A stretch of DNA of 64,000 nt from Lactobacillus johnsonii ATCC 33200 (GTDB taxonomy: Bacteria > Bacillota > Bacilli > Lactobacillales > Lactobacillaceae), in contig NZ_GG670120.1 of NCBI RefSeq assembly GCF_000159355.1, positions 512,353 through 576,352 of the forward strand. The letters are read 5' to 3'. Position 1 is the stretch's first letter. The number at the start of each line of letters is the position of its first letter. The notes below the pieces were generated by a model. That model was not told where the DNA came from. It made no database searches and worked only from the letters and a program-made list of their open reading frames with translations. The translations under genes and the position numbers were made by a program. Below, in pieces: positions 44,181 through 54,012 of the stretch.

Positions 44181-47100
44181 ATGAACGAATTAAATAAAAT
44201 CGAAAATGCTATTAAAGAAATTGATGCGACAACCTTTCAAAAACTTTGTGACGAATATTTATCTCGTATTTTAGGAGGAACATTAAATCCTCTTGGTTCT
44301 GAAGATGGTAAAAACAAACCAACTAAAGGAACACCAGATTCGTATATTATAAATGATAGTGGTGATTTGTATTTGATGGAATATACATCACAAGAAAGTA
44401 GGTTAATTCAAAAAATTAATAGCGACTTAAAGAAACTTAGTGAATTGAAGATTAATAAAAACAATGTAAAAAAGATTATTTATTGTTCAGCTACATCAAA
44501 CGTAAGCATAGAATATATCGACTCGTTAACAGAAAAGTATAAGAAAGAAAACATAGAGTTTAAATTTATTTCAAACTTTGAATTAGCCAAATATATTCAA
44601 GATAAGTACCGTGATTTAGCCAATAAATATTTAGGATTTGCATTACCACCACGGCAACTAAAAAATATTAGTGAATTTGGGGAAGAATATAATAAGCAAT
44701 TTAGTGGATCAAAATTAAATTCATATTTTGCTTATAGAGAAAAAGAGCTTGCAGAAATAAACGAATATTTTAAGACACAAAATATTATAGTGCTCACAGG
44801 TAAACCGGGGGTAGGAAAAACGAGATTAGCCTTTGAGTTTGCTAAAAGAAATTTCTTGAATAATAGTTTTTTCGTACGAAATGTATATGATATTAACGCT
44901 CTAATATCCGAACTTCAGATTGAATTTTCAGTTGATGCTACTAAATTAATTGTTTTTGATGATGCAAATCAAATTGAAAATTTGGAGAAAATATTTAAAG
45001 CGTTTGTTCAACAATTAAATTCTGGAAAAGTAAAGATTTTAATTACAGTACGCGATTATGCAAAAGAAGAAATAGAAAATAAAGTTGATGAATACGCTTC
45101 AGTAAGTACTATTAATTTACTATCGCTCAATACTGAAGAAATTAGGGAATGCATTACAAAAGTATACAATATAAAAAATGAGTACATTTTAGATATAATT
45201 TGTCAAATATCTCATAGTAATCTTAGAATGGCGATGTTGACATCTGAAGTATATTTGGAAAAACATAGAATTATTGATATAGCAGATGCGTCTCAAGTTT
45301 ATAAAAAACTACTTAAAAATGTACTGGAAAATGTAATTGATAATAATCGACAACTTATTTGCTTAGGAATAATTGCTTTTTTTGGAAACTTAAATATTAA
45401 TAACGAACAAGAAAAAGTTTTATACAAACCAATATTAGATACAGCCAATATTTCATATACCGAATTTAAACGAAATATTGCTTTACTTGATAAACAAGAA
45501 TTAATTGATTTTATAAATCAAAAATACATATATTTTTCAGATCAAACGTTAAAAGCTTATGTTTTAAAAATTGTCTTTTTAGATGAAAAGTTAATTTCTT
45601 TAAAAGATCTAATAGAATATACTTTTGAAACCAAAGCTGAGCTAGCTATTAATTGTATCAACGATTTGATAAATACCTTTTACAATGAAGAAAATGAAAA
45701 TTATCTTACTCAAGTTGTAAAAGAGGTTTGGAAATATTTGGAAGATAAACATAGTGAAAAGTATTTAGACTTTGTTTCGGATTTTGTAGAATTTGATGTT
45801 AATAAAACTATTGAAACGGTGAAAGAAAAAATTGATCAAATTAAACAATATCCAAGAAAAAATAATATTAGTTTCAATGTTTCGGATAATAATAGATTAA
45901 ATGATATTATTTTAAAAATAATTAATCATCTTTCTTATACTGATAGTTATAAATATGCTTCTGAGTTATTCTGTCTATATTTAAATAAACAACCACAGCT
46001 ATTTTCTGAATTTCATGCAGCTATCATTCAAGACTGGGCTATAAATTATGACACATTTATTAATTATAAATTTAGAAGACAGATTAGTTTGATCAAGGAA
46101 TTGATGAATAGCGAAAAATTCGATAGTGAGGTAAATATTTATTTACTTTTATCTATCATGCCTAAATATTTAGAATTAGTAATTGAAGAAACTCATGGAG
46201 TTGTTAATGAACCAAATAAATTTATGACACGCAAATTTTTATCTTCTGCTACTGAAGATAATCTTGTTTTTAGAGAACAACTGTGGAAATTCTTATTGAA
46301 ACTTGATTTTAATTTTGATAGTAAAGTTAGAAAAATTGTAGCAAACTATGGATTAGAGTTATTTGGATTGAACAATATAGATGATACTACTAGAAAAGTT
46401 GTTCAATTTGATTTGAAATATATTAGTAAATTAATTCATAAACTATTTGATCCAAAAAGCCTTATAGATTGTGTTGCAGTGGGTCAAATTAAAAATAGAT
46501 TATTTAAGACAAATATCGAAATTTCTAATATAGATAATTTTCTAAATAATAGTGATTATCATCTTTACCAAGATATCGAAAGTATTAGACGTGAAAAGAA
46601 ACACCAAAGTAATAAGTTTCTAAAAAAATATGTTGATGATAATTTAAACTCTGATGTAGAAACTTTGAAAAAAATAGTAAACATTATTGATACCCTAGAA
46701 AAAAGATCTCAGACTTATGGATTGTTGATGGTTGTACAAATTATATTAGATAACTTAAAAGATAATACAGATGAATACCTGTCCGGTATAGAATTTTTAT
46801 TTTCAAGTAAAATTTCAATATCATCGATTTTTTATGCAATTATAAATTATCTACATACTGTAAGCTCTACATCAAAAATTATTCAGATGTTAGATAAAGT
46901 AAAGAATGAAAACAGAAAAGACTGGTTATATTACATTTATTTTGATAGCTTGCCCAAGAAAAATTTGAATTTTCAAACCTATGACTTATTAACAAAGTAC
47001 TTAAAAAATGAAACTGTGAAAAGTATAGGAGATTATAGCAATCGCAGTCTTGATTTTCTATATAAATTTAATACTGTTAATACACATGCATTTGAAGAAT

Positions 47101-47894
47101 GTTGTAAAATTATATCTTCAAAAGAAGAAGAATTTAAAAGGATATATTTTCACTTTTCCTACCTTGATGAGAAACAAAGTGAAAGTATCGTAGATTCATT
47201 TGATGATATTAAATTATTAATAGATATTTTTATCAATTATATTGATAATGATCAATACGATATGTCTAATTATTTACTTGAAAAAATATATAAAAAGGAT
47301 CAATCAATTTTAACTAGTTATGTGAATAAAATTTTAATCCCCAAATTAAAGAAGTTTCAATTTCATAATGAAGATCAATTACTTCTACTTTTAAAAAACA
47401 ATAATAGTATTGAGATCTTAAATAAGATATGGAATATAATATGTCAGAAAAACGACAATTTTTTATTGATTGATTGGAGCGAGGAATTAGTAAACTTAGT
47501 AGAAAAAGATGACTGTGTAGACAATTGGATAAAATCATTTATAAAAAAAGGTAATTATGATTCTAAAGAAATTCATATCTTGTTAGAAGGAATTAACATA
47601 AAAAATATTAAACTTTTTTATAAGTACCTTAAAGAATATATTCAAACTAAACCAGATATAAAAGAATTTGATAAAATTCAATTTTTTCCAATGAGCTATA
47701 GTATTCCAATGAACGAAAAAGGCATCAAGAAATTCCATGTTACTAATATAGAATCTCTTAAAGCTCTTTCTGAGTGGATAACATCTTTAGGATTAGACTA
47801 TTTTGAGTATAAAAATAAAGTTGACATCTGTGTTAAAGGTGAAAGGGATATGTTAAAAGAAGATCTCGGAAAGTTAAGAGCTAATATTTATTAA
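44181..47894 (+). CDS. large NTPase with nuclease-like N-terminus (STAND-like), BREX-embedded
   Basis: 1237 residues. Residues 1-150 look like a restriction-endonuclease fold: TFQKLCDEYLSRILGG, then GTPDSY with Asp53 and LYLMEYTSQ with Glu67, in D-x13-ExT spacing. Residues 203-290 form a P-loop NTPase with Walker A GKPGVGKT (207-214), Walker B LIVFDD (256-261) and ILITVRDYA. From about 380 to the end the chain is alpha-helical, with repeat-like character and few glycines. This effector-NTPase-helical sensor order resembles STAND/Avs-type antiphage proteins, but I cannot assign a named family. Intact over 3.7 kb and more AT-rich than brxC. Between pglX and pglZ, so probably a defence cargo gene. 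Confidence 0.7.
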   Translation: MNELNKIENAIKEIDATTFQKLCDEYLSRILGGTLNPLGSEDGKNKPTKGTPDSYIINDSGDLYLMEYTSQESRLIQKINSDLKKLSELKINKNNVKKIIYCSATSNVSIEYIDSLTEKYKKENIEFKFISNFELAKYIQDKYRDLANKYLGFALPPRQLKNISEFGEEYNKQFSGSKLNSYFAYREKELAEINEYFKTQNIIVLTGKPGVGKTRLAFEFAKRNFLNNSFFVRNVYDINALISELQIEFSVDATKLIVFDDANQIENLEKIFKAFVQQLNSGKVKILITVRDYAKEEIENKVDEYASVSTINLLSLNTEEIRECITKVYNIKNEYILDIICQISHSNLRMAMLTSEVYLEKHRIIDIADASQVYKKLLKNVLENVIDNNRQLICLGIIAFFGNLNINNEQEKVLYKPILDTANISYTEFKRNIALLDKQELIDFINQKYIYFSDQTLKAYVLKIVFLDEKLISLKDLIEYTFETKAELAINCINDLINTFYNEENENYLTQVVKEVWKYLEDKHSEKYLDFVSDFVEFDVNKTIETVKEKIDQIKQYPRKNNISFNVSDNNRLNDIILKIINHLSYTDSYKYASELFCLYLNKQPQLFSEFHAAIIQDWAINYDTFINYKFRRQISLIKELMNSEKFDSEVNIYLLLSIMPKYLELVIEETHGVVNEPNKFMTRKFLSSATEDNLVFREQLWKFLLKLDFNFDSKVRKIVANYGLELFGLNNIDDTTRKVVQFDLKYISKLIHKLFDPKSLIDCVAVGQIKNRLFKTNIEISNIDNFLNNSDYHLYQDIESIRREKKHQSNKFLKKYVDDNLNSDVETLKKIVNIIDTLEKRSQTYGLLMVVQIILDNLKDNTDEYLSGIEFLFSSKISISSIFYAIINYLHTVSSTSKIIQMLDKVKNENRKDWLYYIYFDSLPKKNLNFQTYDLLTKYLKNETVKSIGDYSNRSLDFLYKFNTVNTHAFEECCKIISSKEEEFKRIYFHFSYLDEKQSESIVDSFDDIKLLIDIFINYIDNDQYDMSNYLLEKIYKKDQSILTSYVNKILIPKLKKFQFHNEDQLLLLLKNNNSIEILNKIWNIICQKNDNFLLIDWSEELVNLVEKDDCVDNWIKSFIKKGNYDSKEIHILLEGINIKNIKLFYKYLKEYIQTKPDIKEFDKIQFFPMSYSIPMNEKGIKKFHVTNIESLKALSEWITSLGLDYFEYKNKVDICVKGERDMLKEDLGKLRANIY

Positions 47895-47922
47895 AAAACT
47901 GCGTAATTACACGCAGTTTTTT
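47893..47922 (+). terminator. terminator of the large NTPase gene
   Basis: AAAAAACTGCGT pairs with ACGCAGTTTTTT around a short loop, overlapping the stop codon. The gene is thus its own transcription unit, isolated from the DUF3644 relic. Confidence 0.87.
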
Positions 47923-48024
47923 CCTATATTTTAAAATTTTTAATACATTTATTTTGTGGAAAATTTTAATGGGGATTTTGGTACAATAGTAAAGTTGATT
48001 TTTATATAAAAGGAAAATAAATTA

Positions 48025-48951
48025 ATGAATAATACCCTTTCTCAAAATACGGTTGATAAGAGTATAGAGTCCTTTTTAATGGGATTAGAAATTTACAATA
48101 AACCAACTATTAAGTATAGGTAGAAGGTTTTAGTTTTTTATTTGTAACGCAGGGGAATTGCTATTAAAGGCAATACTTATTGATAAAAATGAATCCATTT
48201 ATTATAAAGACGAACAAGATAGAACTATTAGTTTAATTGATGCAGTAAAAAAGATCTATCCTGATAAACATACAAGAATTAGATTGAATCTTGAAAAAAT
48301 AATATAGTTAAGAAATATTAGTACCCATTTTATTACTGAAGAATATGAAGTTAAATACGCACCATTGTTTCAAGCGTGTGTATTAAATTATACTAATGAA
48401 TTAGAAAAATACCAAAACAGAGATATTACTAAATATATCTCAAGACTTTCTAACTTTATCAATTCGTTATGAGCCATTAAGCGATGAACAGATAAAAATG
48501 ATGTATCCTGCTGAAATTGCTCAAAAATTTATACAACAATCTAATGAAATTGATGTGTTAAATAAAGAATATGATTCAGATAAATTTTCGATCAATATTG
48601 CTCAACGTTTATATATTACAAGAAAGAAATTCAGAAAATTTCGTAGCTATAGTTAAAGACATAAAAGATCCATCTGATACACACTAATATTCTTACAATA
48701 ATGTTATTATGGCAATCAATGAACGATTAAATAAACAAAACATAAAATTACAGTATAAAAGTGGTTTTAATCAGTATGTTTTAAATATGATAATAGATTT
48801 TTATGACATTAAATCAAATCCTAAGTATTCTTGTGAACATGTAATAGGAAAACAACACAGTTATACTTATTCTAAACAATTTGTAGAATTTGTTGTTACC
48901 GAGATAAAGAAAGACCCTCAACACTTTGTTGAGAGTCTTAAAAAAGTATAA
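48025..48951 (+). pseudogene. DUF3644 (HEPN-like) protein, multiply broken
   Basis: ATG 48025 opens MNNTLSQNTVDKSIESFLMG and, across frames, YNKPTIKYR, VEGFSFFICNAGELLLKAILIDKN and SLIDAVKKIYPD, the DUF3644 pattern. An LRNISTHF segment (RNxSTH at 48311-48328) fits the R-x4-H active site of HEPN RNases. The tail ERLNKQNIKLQYKSGFNQYVL... FVESLKKV is complete to TAA 48951. Lesions: indels near 48119 and 48140, TAG 48305-48307, an indel near 48440 and more stops near 48650-48690. DUF3644 proteins occur in defence islands; intact forms may be abortive-infection RNases. Confidence 0.78.
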
Positions 48952-48954
48952 AAA

Positions 48955-49022
48955 CAACGGGCACATAAGAATGCTCAGTGTAACAACTTACCCCGTTTTG
49001 GGACCCAGCGTTAATCATTAAC
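48955..49022 (+). ncRNA. candidate structured RNA downstream of the DUF3644 relic
   Basis: This is an unusually GC-rich patch in very AT-rich DNA. AACGGG (48956-48961) can pair with CCCGTT (48992-48997), enclosing a CAC/GTG pair; CCC (48992-48994) can instead pair with GGG (49000-49002); and GTTAATCATTAAC (49010-49022) is a self-complementary hairpin. No frame is open across it. It could be a small RNA partner of the HEPN gene, a leader of pglZ, or a leftover of a lost element. I do not recognise an Rfam class with certainty. Confidence 0.4.
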
Positions 49023-49049
49023 AAGTTATCTTTCACTTTAAATTGTAAA

Positions 49050-49073
49050 TCAATTATACAATTGTATAATTGA
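49050..49073. promoter_or_regulatory. 24-bp perfect palindrome upstream of pglZ
   Basis: Both arms read TCAATTATACAA, giving a perfect dyad of 24 bases centred at 49061/49062, 150 bases before pglZ. Its length exceeds typical operators and it lacks a loop or a T tail, so it is more likely a protein-binding site than a terminator. A TATAAT box at 49192-49197 probably starts pglZ transcription downstream of it. Confidence 0.6.
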
Positions 49074-49223
49074 ATATGCAAAATATTTATACTTATCAGA
49101 TTTTTTAGTATTTCTATATTTTTATTATAGATAATTAAATAGAGTAGAATTTTTATATACTTAGGGTGCCTTTAGGATACTTTGCGACTGATATAATTTA
49201 TTTAATGAACAGGAGTTAACAGT

Positions 49224-51716
49224 ATGGCAACATTAACGACAGATAAAATTATTTCAGAACTTAAAAACTATTTTGAAGATAAATATCAGTATGTTTTTTG
49301 GTATGACGATAAGGCTCAGTTTAAAGATATCATTGATCAAATTGCTTCTAATTTAAATGAAGTTAAACTATATAAAGCTCAAGCTAATCAACAATTTAAA
49401 ACAAAAATTAACCTTTTAAGTGATTCTCAACATAAATATTTAATTTATGCACCTTATGAACGACCGAGAATACAAGAAAATTATTTAACTGATCTGGAAT
49501 ACTATTCGAAGCTTTTTACTGCCGATGCAACACAAATTATACTAGAAGAATTAAATTTGTCAGTAGATAAATTATCTTTTGTAAAACAATATCATACATT
49601 TTTTGGTGCTAAAGATAGACGCAAGAACTTTATTAAGTATTGGAACGTAGATTTCGATACCACTCCTGAAAAAGGTATTATCGCGGCAATTACCAAAACT
49701 GAAAAGCTAGATATTAATGAATTATTGATGAAAATTATTTCTGCCGGAAAAGAAAACAATCAATATTTATTTCTTTTTGCTAAATATAATGTACTAGATT
49801 ATTTTTGGAAACTAGTTGGGAATTATTTCGGCTATGATACTATTGAAAATGCTAACTTAGATAATCTAATTAATAATCTTTTTTTCACATATTTAGATAC
49901 AGAATTAGATATTAAAAATTCTAATAAATTTCAAAATTTATTATTAAGTAATAAAGATAATGTACAAATTTTTATTGATCGCTTTGCTGATTCTAATAAA
50001 TATAATAAATACTATATCTCAGAGTCAAATCGTGTTTGGAATGAATTGAAATTACATGATTTATTAGTACAAGAATCCCTCAGTGACTTAACAAAGGTAA
50101 CTGTTTTTGAAGAAGTAAACAGTATCGTATTAACAAAAATTAGAGATAAATTTATTGATAATCAAGTTACTGATTATGAACAAGTTCTAAATATTATTGA
50201 TCGAATGTCTAACCACACTCGCAATAATTTCTCTAATAATAAAGAAAATGAATATAAATTTTTACGTTATAGTGCTGAATTATTTAATTTGCGTATCCCA
50301 TTATTTGAAAATTGGCAAAAAGAATTGGACGGATATATAAATAATGAATACCAAATAGACACTATTTATCGAAAATTATTATTAGCTTATACAAGAATTG
50401 GCAATAACGATTTATATAGTAAAATCAAAAAAAATATTGATTTGTATTACGGAAATATTTTATTAAATAGCTCGGTTAAACAATGGAATAATACCTTTGA
50501 TTTATCAGAAGTACCAAGTGATATAAAACAAGAAAGATTTTATCATAATCACGTAGCTCATGTGCCAGAAAGAGTTGTAGTAATTTTTTCAGATGCCTTA
50601 CGCTTTGAAGTTGGTAAAGAGCTAGAAGATGAGCTAGATAATAATGATCGATTAACTTTAAATATGAAATATGCGCTTACTAGCTTGCCGTCAGTAACGT
50701 ATATGGGAATGAATGTTATGCTACCACACAATAGTCTTAGATGGGATGCAGAGAAACATAAAGTTAAAGTAGATGATAAAAACGCTGAAAATACTTCTGC
50801 TCGTAATAAAATTTTAAAAACATTCAATGAAAGTAACACAGCTGCTCAACTAAAAGATATCTTGGAAATGACTTCAAAAGAAGTGAAAACTTTCATTAAT
50901 GGTAAGAATTTAATTTATTTGTATCACAATCAAATTGATGCTAAAGGACATGAACTAAAAACAACTAAAGAACTAGTAGATGCTACAGAAAAAGCAATTG
51001 AGGAAATTAAAAAAACTATTCAAGCTCTACGAACAAACGGTGTGTCGCACATCATTGTAACAGCCGATCATGGCTTTATTTATCAAGAACGTCCAATTTA
51101 TGATACCGACAAAATTGATTTAGCAAATGAAGACTATTTAGGCAATGCGCATTTAAGATATTTGATTACCCCTGATAAATTAAGCGTAAGGGGAGTTAAA
51201 AGTACTACAATGGGTATTAGCTTATCTAATGATGATAAAACTAATATTTATTATCCAACAAGCCCGAACGAATTTATTGCAAGAAGTGGAAGTAAAAATT
51301 ATGTTCACGGCGGTTCTTCTATTCAAGAAATGTTAATTCCAATATTAGATATCAAAGCAACTTCACGAAAATCCGCTGCACAACCAGCAGAAATCAAATT
51401 AGCGGCTACTACTTTTAGAATTAATAGTTTAAAAATGAATTTGCTTTTTAATCAAATAGCTTCAGTTAGTGATAGAGTATTACCAACTGAATATAATGTA
51501 TTCTTTGTTGATGAGGATGAAAAGATGATTTCTAATAAAGTAGTAGTTGAAGCAAATCGTAAGGGATCTGCGGCTGATCGTACTCTTCCTGTAACTATTA
51601 CAATTCAGAATACAAATTATAATCTTAATAAAAAATATTATTTAGTAATTGAGAACCAAGATACTAATTATTCCCAAAAAATAGAATATACCATGGATAT
51701 ATTTTCAAATAATTAA
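49224..51716 (+). CDS. pglZ: BREX protein PglZ (alkaline-phosphatase-like)
   Basis: 830 residues, typical of type 1 PglZ. The metal-binding core shows VVVIFSDALRFEVGKEL with Asp457 and SHIIVTADHGFIYQE with Asp615 and His616, plus YLYHNQIDAKGH and the C-terminal FIARSGSKNYVHGGSSIQEMLIPIL. PglZ is the phosphatase-fold protein that defines BREX; its exact target is unknown. It has GGAGTTA before ATG 49224. It is separated from pglX by 5.3 kb of inserted material, and brxL, which normally follows, is missing. Confidence 0.93.
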   Translation: MATLTTDKIISELKNYFEDKYQYVFWYDDKAQFKDIIDQIASNLNEVKLYKAQANQQFKTKINLLSDSQHKYLIYAPYERPRIQENYLTDLEYYSKLFTADATQIILEELNLSVDKLSFVKQYHTFFGAKDRRKNFIKYWNVDFDTTPEKGIIAAITKTEKLDINELLMKIISAGKENNQYLFLFAKYNVLDYFWKLVGNYFGYDTIENANLDNLINNLFFTYLDTELDIKNSNKFQNLLLSNKDNVQIFIDRFADSNKYNKYYISESNRVWNELKLHDLLVQESLSDLTKVTVFEEVNSIVLTKIRDKFIDNQVTDYEQVLNIIDRMSNHTRNNFSNNKENEYKFLRYSAELFNLRIPLFENWQKELDGYINNEYQIDTIYRKLLLAYTRIGNNDLYSKIKKNIDLYYGNILLNSSVKQWNNTFDLSEVPSDIKQERFYHNHVAHVPERVVVIFSDALRFEVGKELEDELDNNDRLTLNMKYALTSLPSVTYMGMNVMLPHNSLRWDAEKHKVKVDDKNAENTSARNKILKTFNESNTAAQLKDILEMTSKEVKTFINGKNLIYLYHNQIDAKGHELKTTKELVDATEKAIEEIKKTIQALRTNGVSHIIVTADHGFIYQERPIYDTDKIDLANEDYLGNAHLRYLITPDKLSVRGVKSTTMGISLSNDDKTNIYYPTSPNEFIARSGSKNYVHGGSSIQEMLIPILDIKATSRKSAAQPAEIKLAATTFRINSLKMNLLFNQIASVSDRVLPTEYNVFFVDEDEKMISNKVVVEANRKGSAADRTLPVTITIQNTNYNLNKKYYLVIENQDTNYSQKIEYTMDIFSNN

Positions 51717-51742
51717 ATGTATAAATATTAATCATATAATAG

Positions 51743-51777
51743 TAGATAGATCAGGATATTTTCTTGATCTATTTTTA
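51743..51777 (+). terminator. terminator after pglZ
   Basis: ATAGATCA pairs with TGATCTAT around a short AT-rich loop and is followed by TTTTTA, about 30 bases after the pglZ stop. It marks the end of the defence cluster. Confidence 0.8.
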
Positions 51778-51803
51778 TTAATCATAAGAAAGTTAATAAC
51801 TCC

Positions 51804-52207
51804 ATGACAAAAATAACATCCGCACAACAAGCCTTGCATGAAGGCTTAATTATTTTATTAAATACTAAAAAAATAAATCAAGTTTCTATTAAAGAGCTAG
51901 CGCAAACATCAAATGTTGCACGAAGTGCTTTTTACGCATATTACGATAACGTAGACAGCTTATTAGAAGAAATAGAAAATACTTTTATAGAAAATCTGAA
52001 TACGCTTGATCAGAGTATTACAGATTCAGCTACAAACAACTTTACATATTTTTATGAAGTGTTAAGTTATATTAAAAAAATAGCAATCTGCTTTCAGCTT
52101 TATTAATTAAAGATTACGATTATCGTTTAGTTGAAAAATGGAAGACAGCAATTAAAGAAAATTTGTATCGGCGCTTCAAGTTAACTAATCCTAATATTAA
52201 AGCATAA
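51804..52207 (+). pseudogene. TetR-family regulator, frameshifted and truncated
   Basis: The start MTKITSAQQALHEGLIILLNTKKINQVSIKELAQTSNVARSAFYAYYDNVDSLLEEI is a TetR helix-turn-helix. A frameshift in the seven-A run near 52075-52082 diverts the frame; the alternative frame continues SNLLSALLIKDYDYRLVEKWKTAIKENLYRRFKL to TAA 52205-52207. The sequence then meets a foreign membrane-protein fragment, so the C-terminus has probably been lost too. Confidence 0.75.
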
Positions 52208-52211
52208 CTTT

Positions 52212-52610
52212 TATTTGAAATATACTGGGCAAGATATTGCTTCTGCCTTTGTCGCATCTGCAACAGTCTTCGTTGTAATGGCCATTTTAGGTACGGTTAC
52301 TAAAAAAGATTTGAGTAGGTGGGGCTCCTACGCGTCAGCAGCATTAATTGGTTTAATTGTAGCTATGTTAATCAACATGTTTTTAAAGAGTTCAGCAGCT
52401 AATTACATCTTTTCATTTATTGCAGTTATTATTTTTACTGTTTTAACTGCTTGGGATGCACAAAGAATGAAGAACATCTATTTACAATTTGGTGGTGAAG
52501 TTTCTACGAACGGATTAGCTGTTATGGGAGCTCTTCAGTTATATCTAGACTTTGTTAACCTATTTTTGCAATTCTTAACTATTTTTGGCTCAAATGATAA
52601 TAATAATTAA
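52212..52610 (+). pseudogene. Bax inhibitor-1/YccA-family membrane protein, 5'-truncated
   Basis: Residues YTGQDIASAFVASATVFVVMAILGTVTKKDLSRWGSYASAALIG, several membrane helices and the terminal FTVLTAWDAQRMKNIY...LQLYLDFVNLFLQFLTIFG match the C-terminal half of BI-1/YccA proteins (usually about 230 residues). The N-terminal half is missing at the junction with the TetR fragment. A TTG at 52215 is open, but no ribosome site is visible. BI-1 proteins are proposed Ca2+/proton leak channels or protease regulators. Confidence 0.8.
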
Positions 52611-52901
52611 AAATCTTTGTTTATAGTATTTACGATATTAGCGATATATTAATTCACCTATTTTTAATAGACTAGAATTATCCTTTGAGTAGGATAACTG
52701 AAAGCTTATTGAGAGATTTATCAGTAAATAAAAGCCCATGTTTTACACAGGTTTTTTTGTTGATCGATAATTGTCTGATTGGTCTGATTGAGCTAAAAAT
52801 AATATGAAAAGATAAAAAATATGAAATATTAATTTTATTTATTAATGCTTTTTTATTTTATGCTAATATTATACTAAAACAAATTTAAGAAGATTGTACC
52901 A

Positions 52902-54012
52902 ATGAATCTAACATATCTTAAATCTAACTTATTAATTGTCTTAAAATCAAAGAAAAACCAACTTCTTATTGTTATTCTTATCCTGTTTTCTACCTTTTCT
53001 TTATTTATAGTCGAAAATCAAAAAATAGGAGATGGAATAAAAAGTTGGGAAACTTATAGCGAATCCTTGCAGGCTAATTCTAATTATTTTGACAATGAAA
53101 TGCTAAAAAAAACCTACCTATAAGAATACCTATGACAATTTAAATAAACAAGCTCAGGAATTAGCTAGTTTACAAAATAGTCAAGTATTTACCGATCCTG
53201 TGCAATATTTAAACAGCTATCGCAATTTGCTAACCACTATGCAAGCAGGCTATACGAACCACTATGCTGGAGCTAATACATTAAATGTGCCATCGCAATT
53301 TTTTATTAGCAAAGAATTGAATCGGATTAATTATTTAATTAATCATAAGATTCCGATTGTAATGAATAATGAAAGTTCAGCAACATATTTAATTTATGTT
53401 TTATCATTTTTAGGTACTATTATCTTCTTTTATATTTCTTTCATCTCGGCTGATAGCTGGATTATTAACTTGAAGCATCAATCAGTCTTAAAAAATATTC
53501 CTTATTTCTTTAAAGACGAGATAATTGGAAAGATTGGCATTAACTTTATCTTAGTTTTCTCATCAGTATTACTCTCTATAATTGGAGCTTATGTATTTGC
53601 TGGTATAAAACATAATTTTGTTACTTTAAACTATCCGGTTAATTTTTATTTTACTCATGCACTTACTATACCTTTATGGAGTTATTGCCTTGTCTTTTTA
53701 GCATATATTTCTGGATTAGTTATTTTTGTTACAAGTTTAAGTATGTTTTTAAATCAGATAACTAAGAACATTTATTTAACTATCTTCATCGAAGGCAGTA
53801 TTTACGCTTTATTATTTTTACCAAAAGATATTTTGAAGTGGCTTGTATTTTTACCATCGCCATATTTAGATTTAACCAATCTATTTAATGGAGACCTTGC
53901 AAGTAATTTGCATTTAACCAATGTTAATTTTCTGACTGGCTACTTAGTACTTCTGATCTGGTCATTGATTTTGATTTATGGATTTAAGTATTTAGGGGAG
54001 AGGAAGGGATGA
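52902..54012 (+). pseudogene. ABC-2-like transporter permease, frameshifted
   Basis: The frame starts MNLTYLKSNLLIVLKSKKNQLL with a first membrane helix, and shifts at an eight-A run (about 53104-53111). The next frame continues KNTYDNLNKQAQELASLQNS and then five more hydrophobic helices to 54012, for about 370 residues. The fold is that of an ABC-2 type permease, with an N-terminal helix, a large extracytoplasmic loop and a helix bundle. It overlaps the next permease by 4 bases. With a single homopolymer lesion it may be slippage-prone, a sequencing error, or a new mutation. Confidence 0.75.

Noticed and set aside
48119-48700. Recoding of stop codons in the DUF3644 gene
   Set aside because: The gene also has several indels, so reading through the stops would not restore it.
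51717-52901. brxL remnant after pglZ
   Set aside because: The sequence there gives TetR and BI-1 fragments and non-coding DNA; nothing resembles a Lon-like protease or AAA domain.
52611-52901. Small gene between the BI-1 fragment and the ABC permease
   Set aside because: No ORF with a ribosome site was found. A weak hairpin with a T run near 52735-52760 is not strong enough to call.
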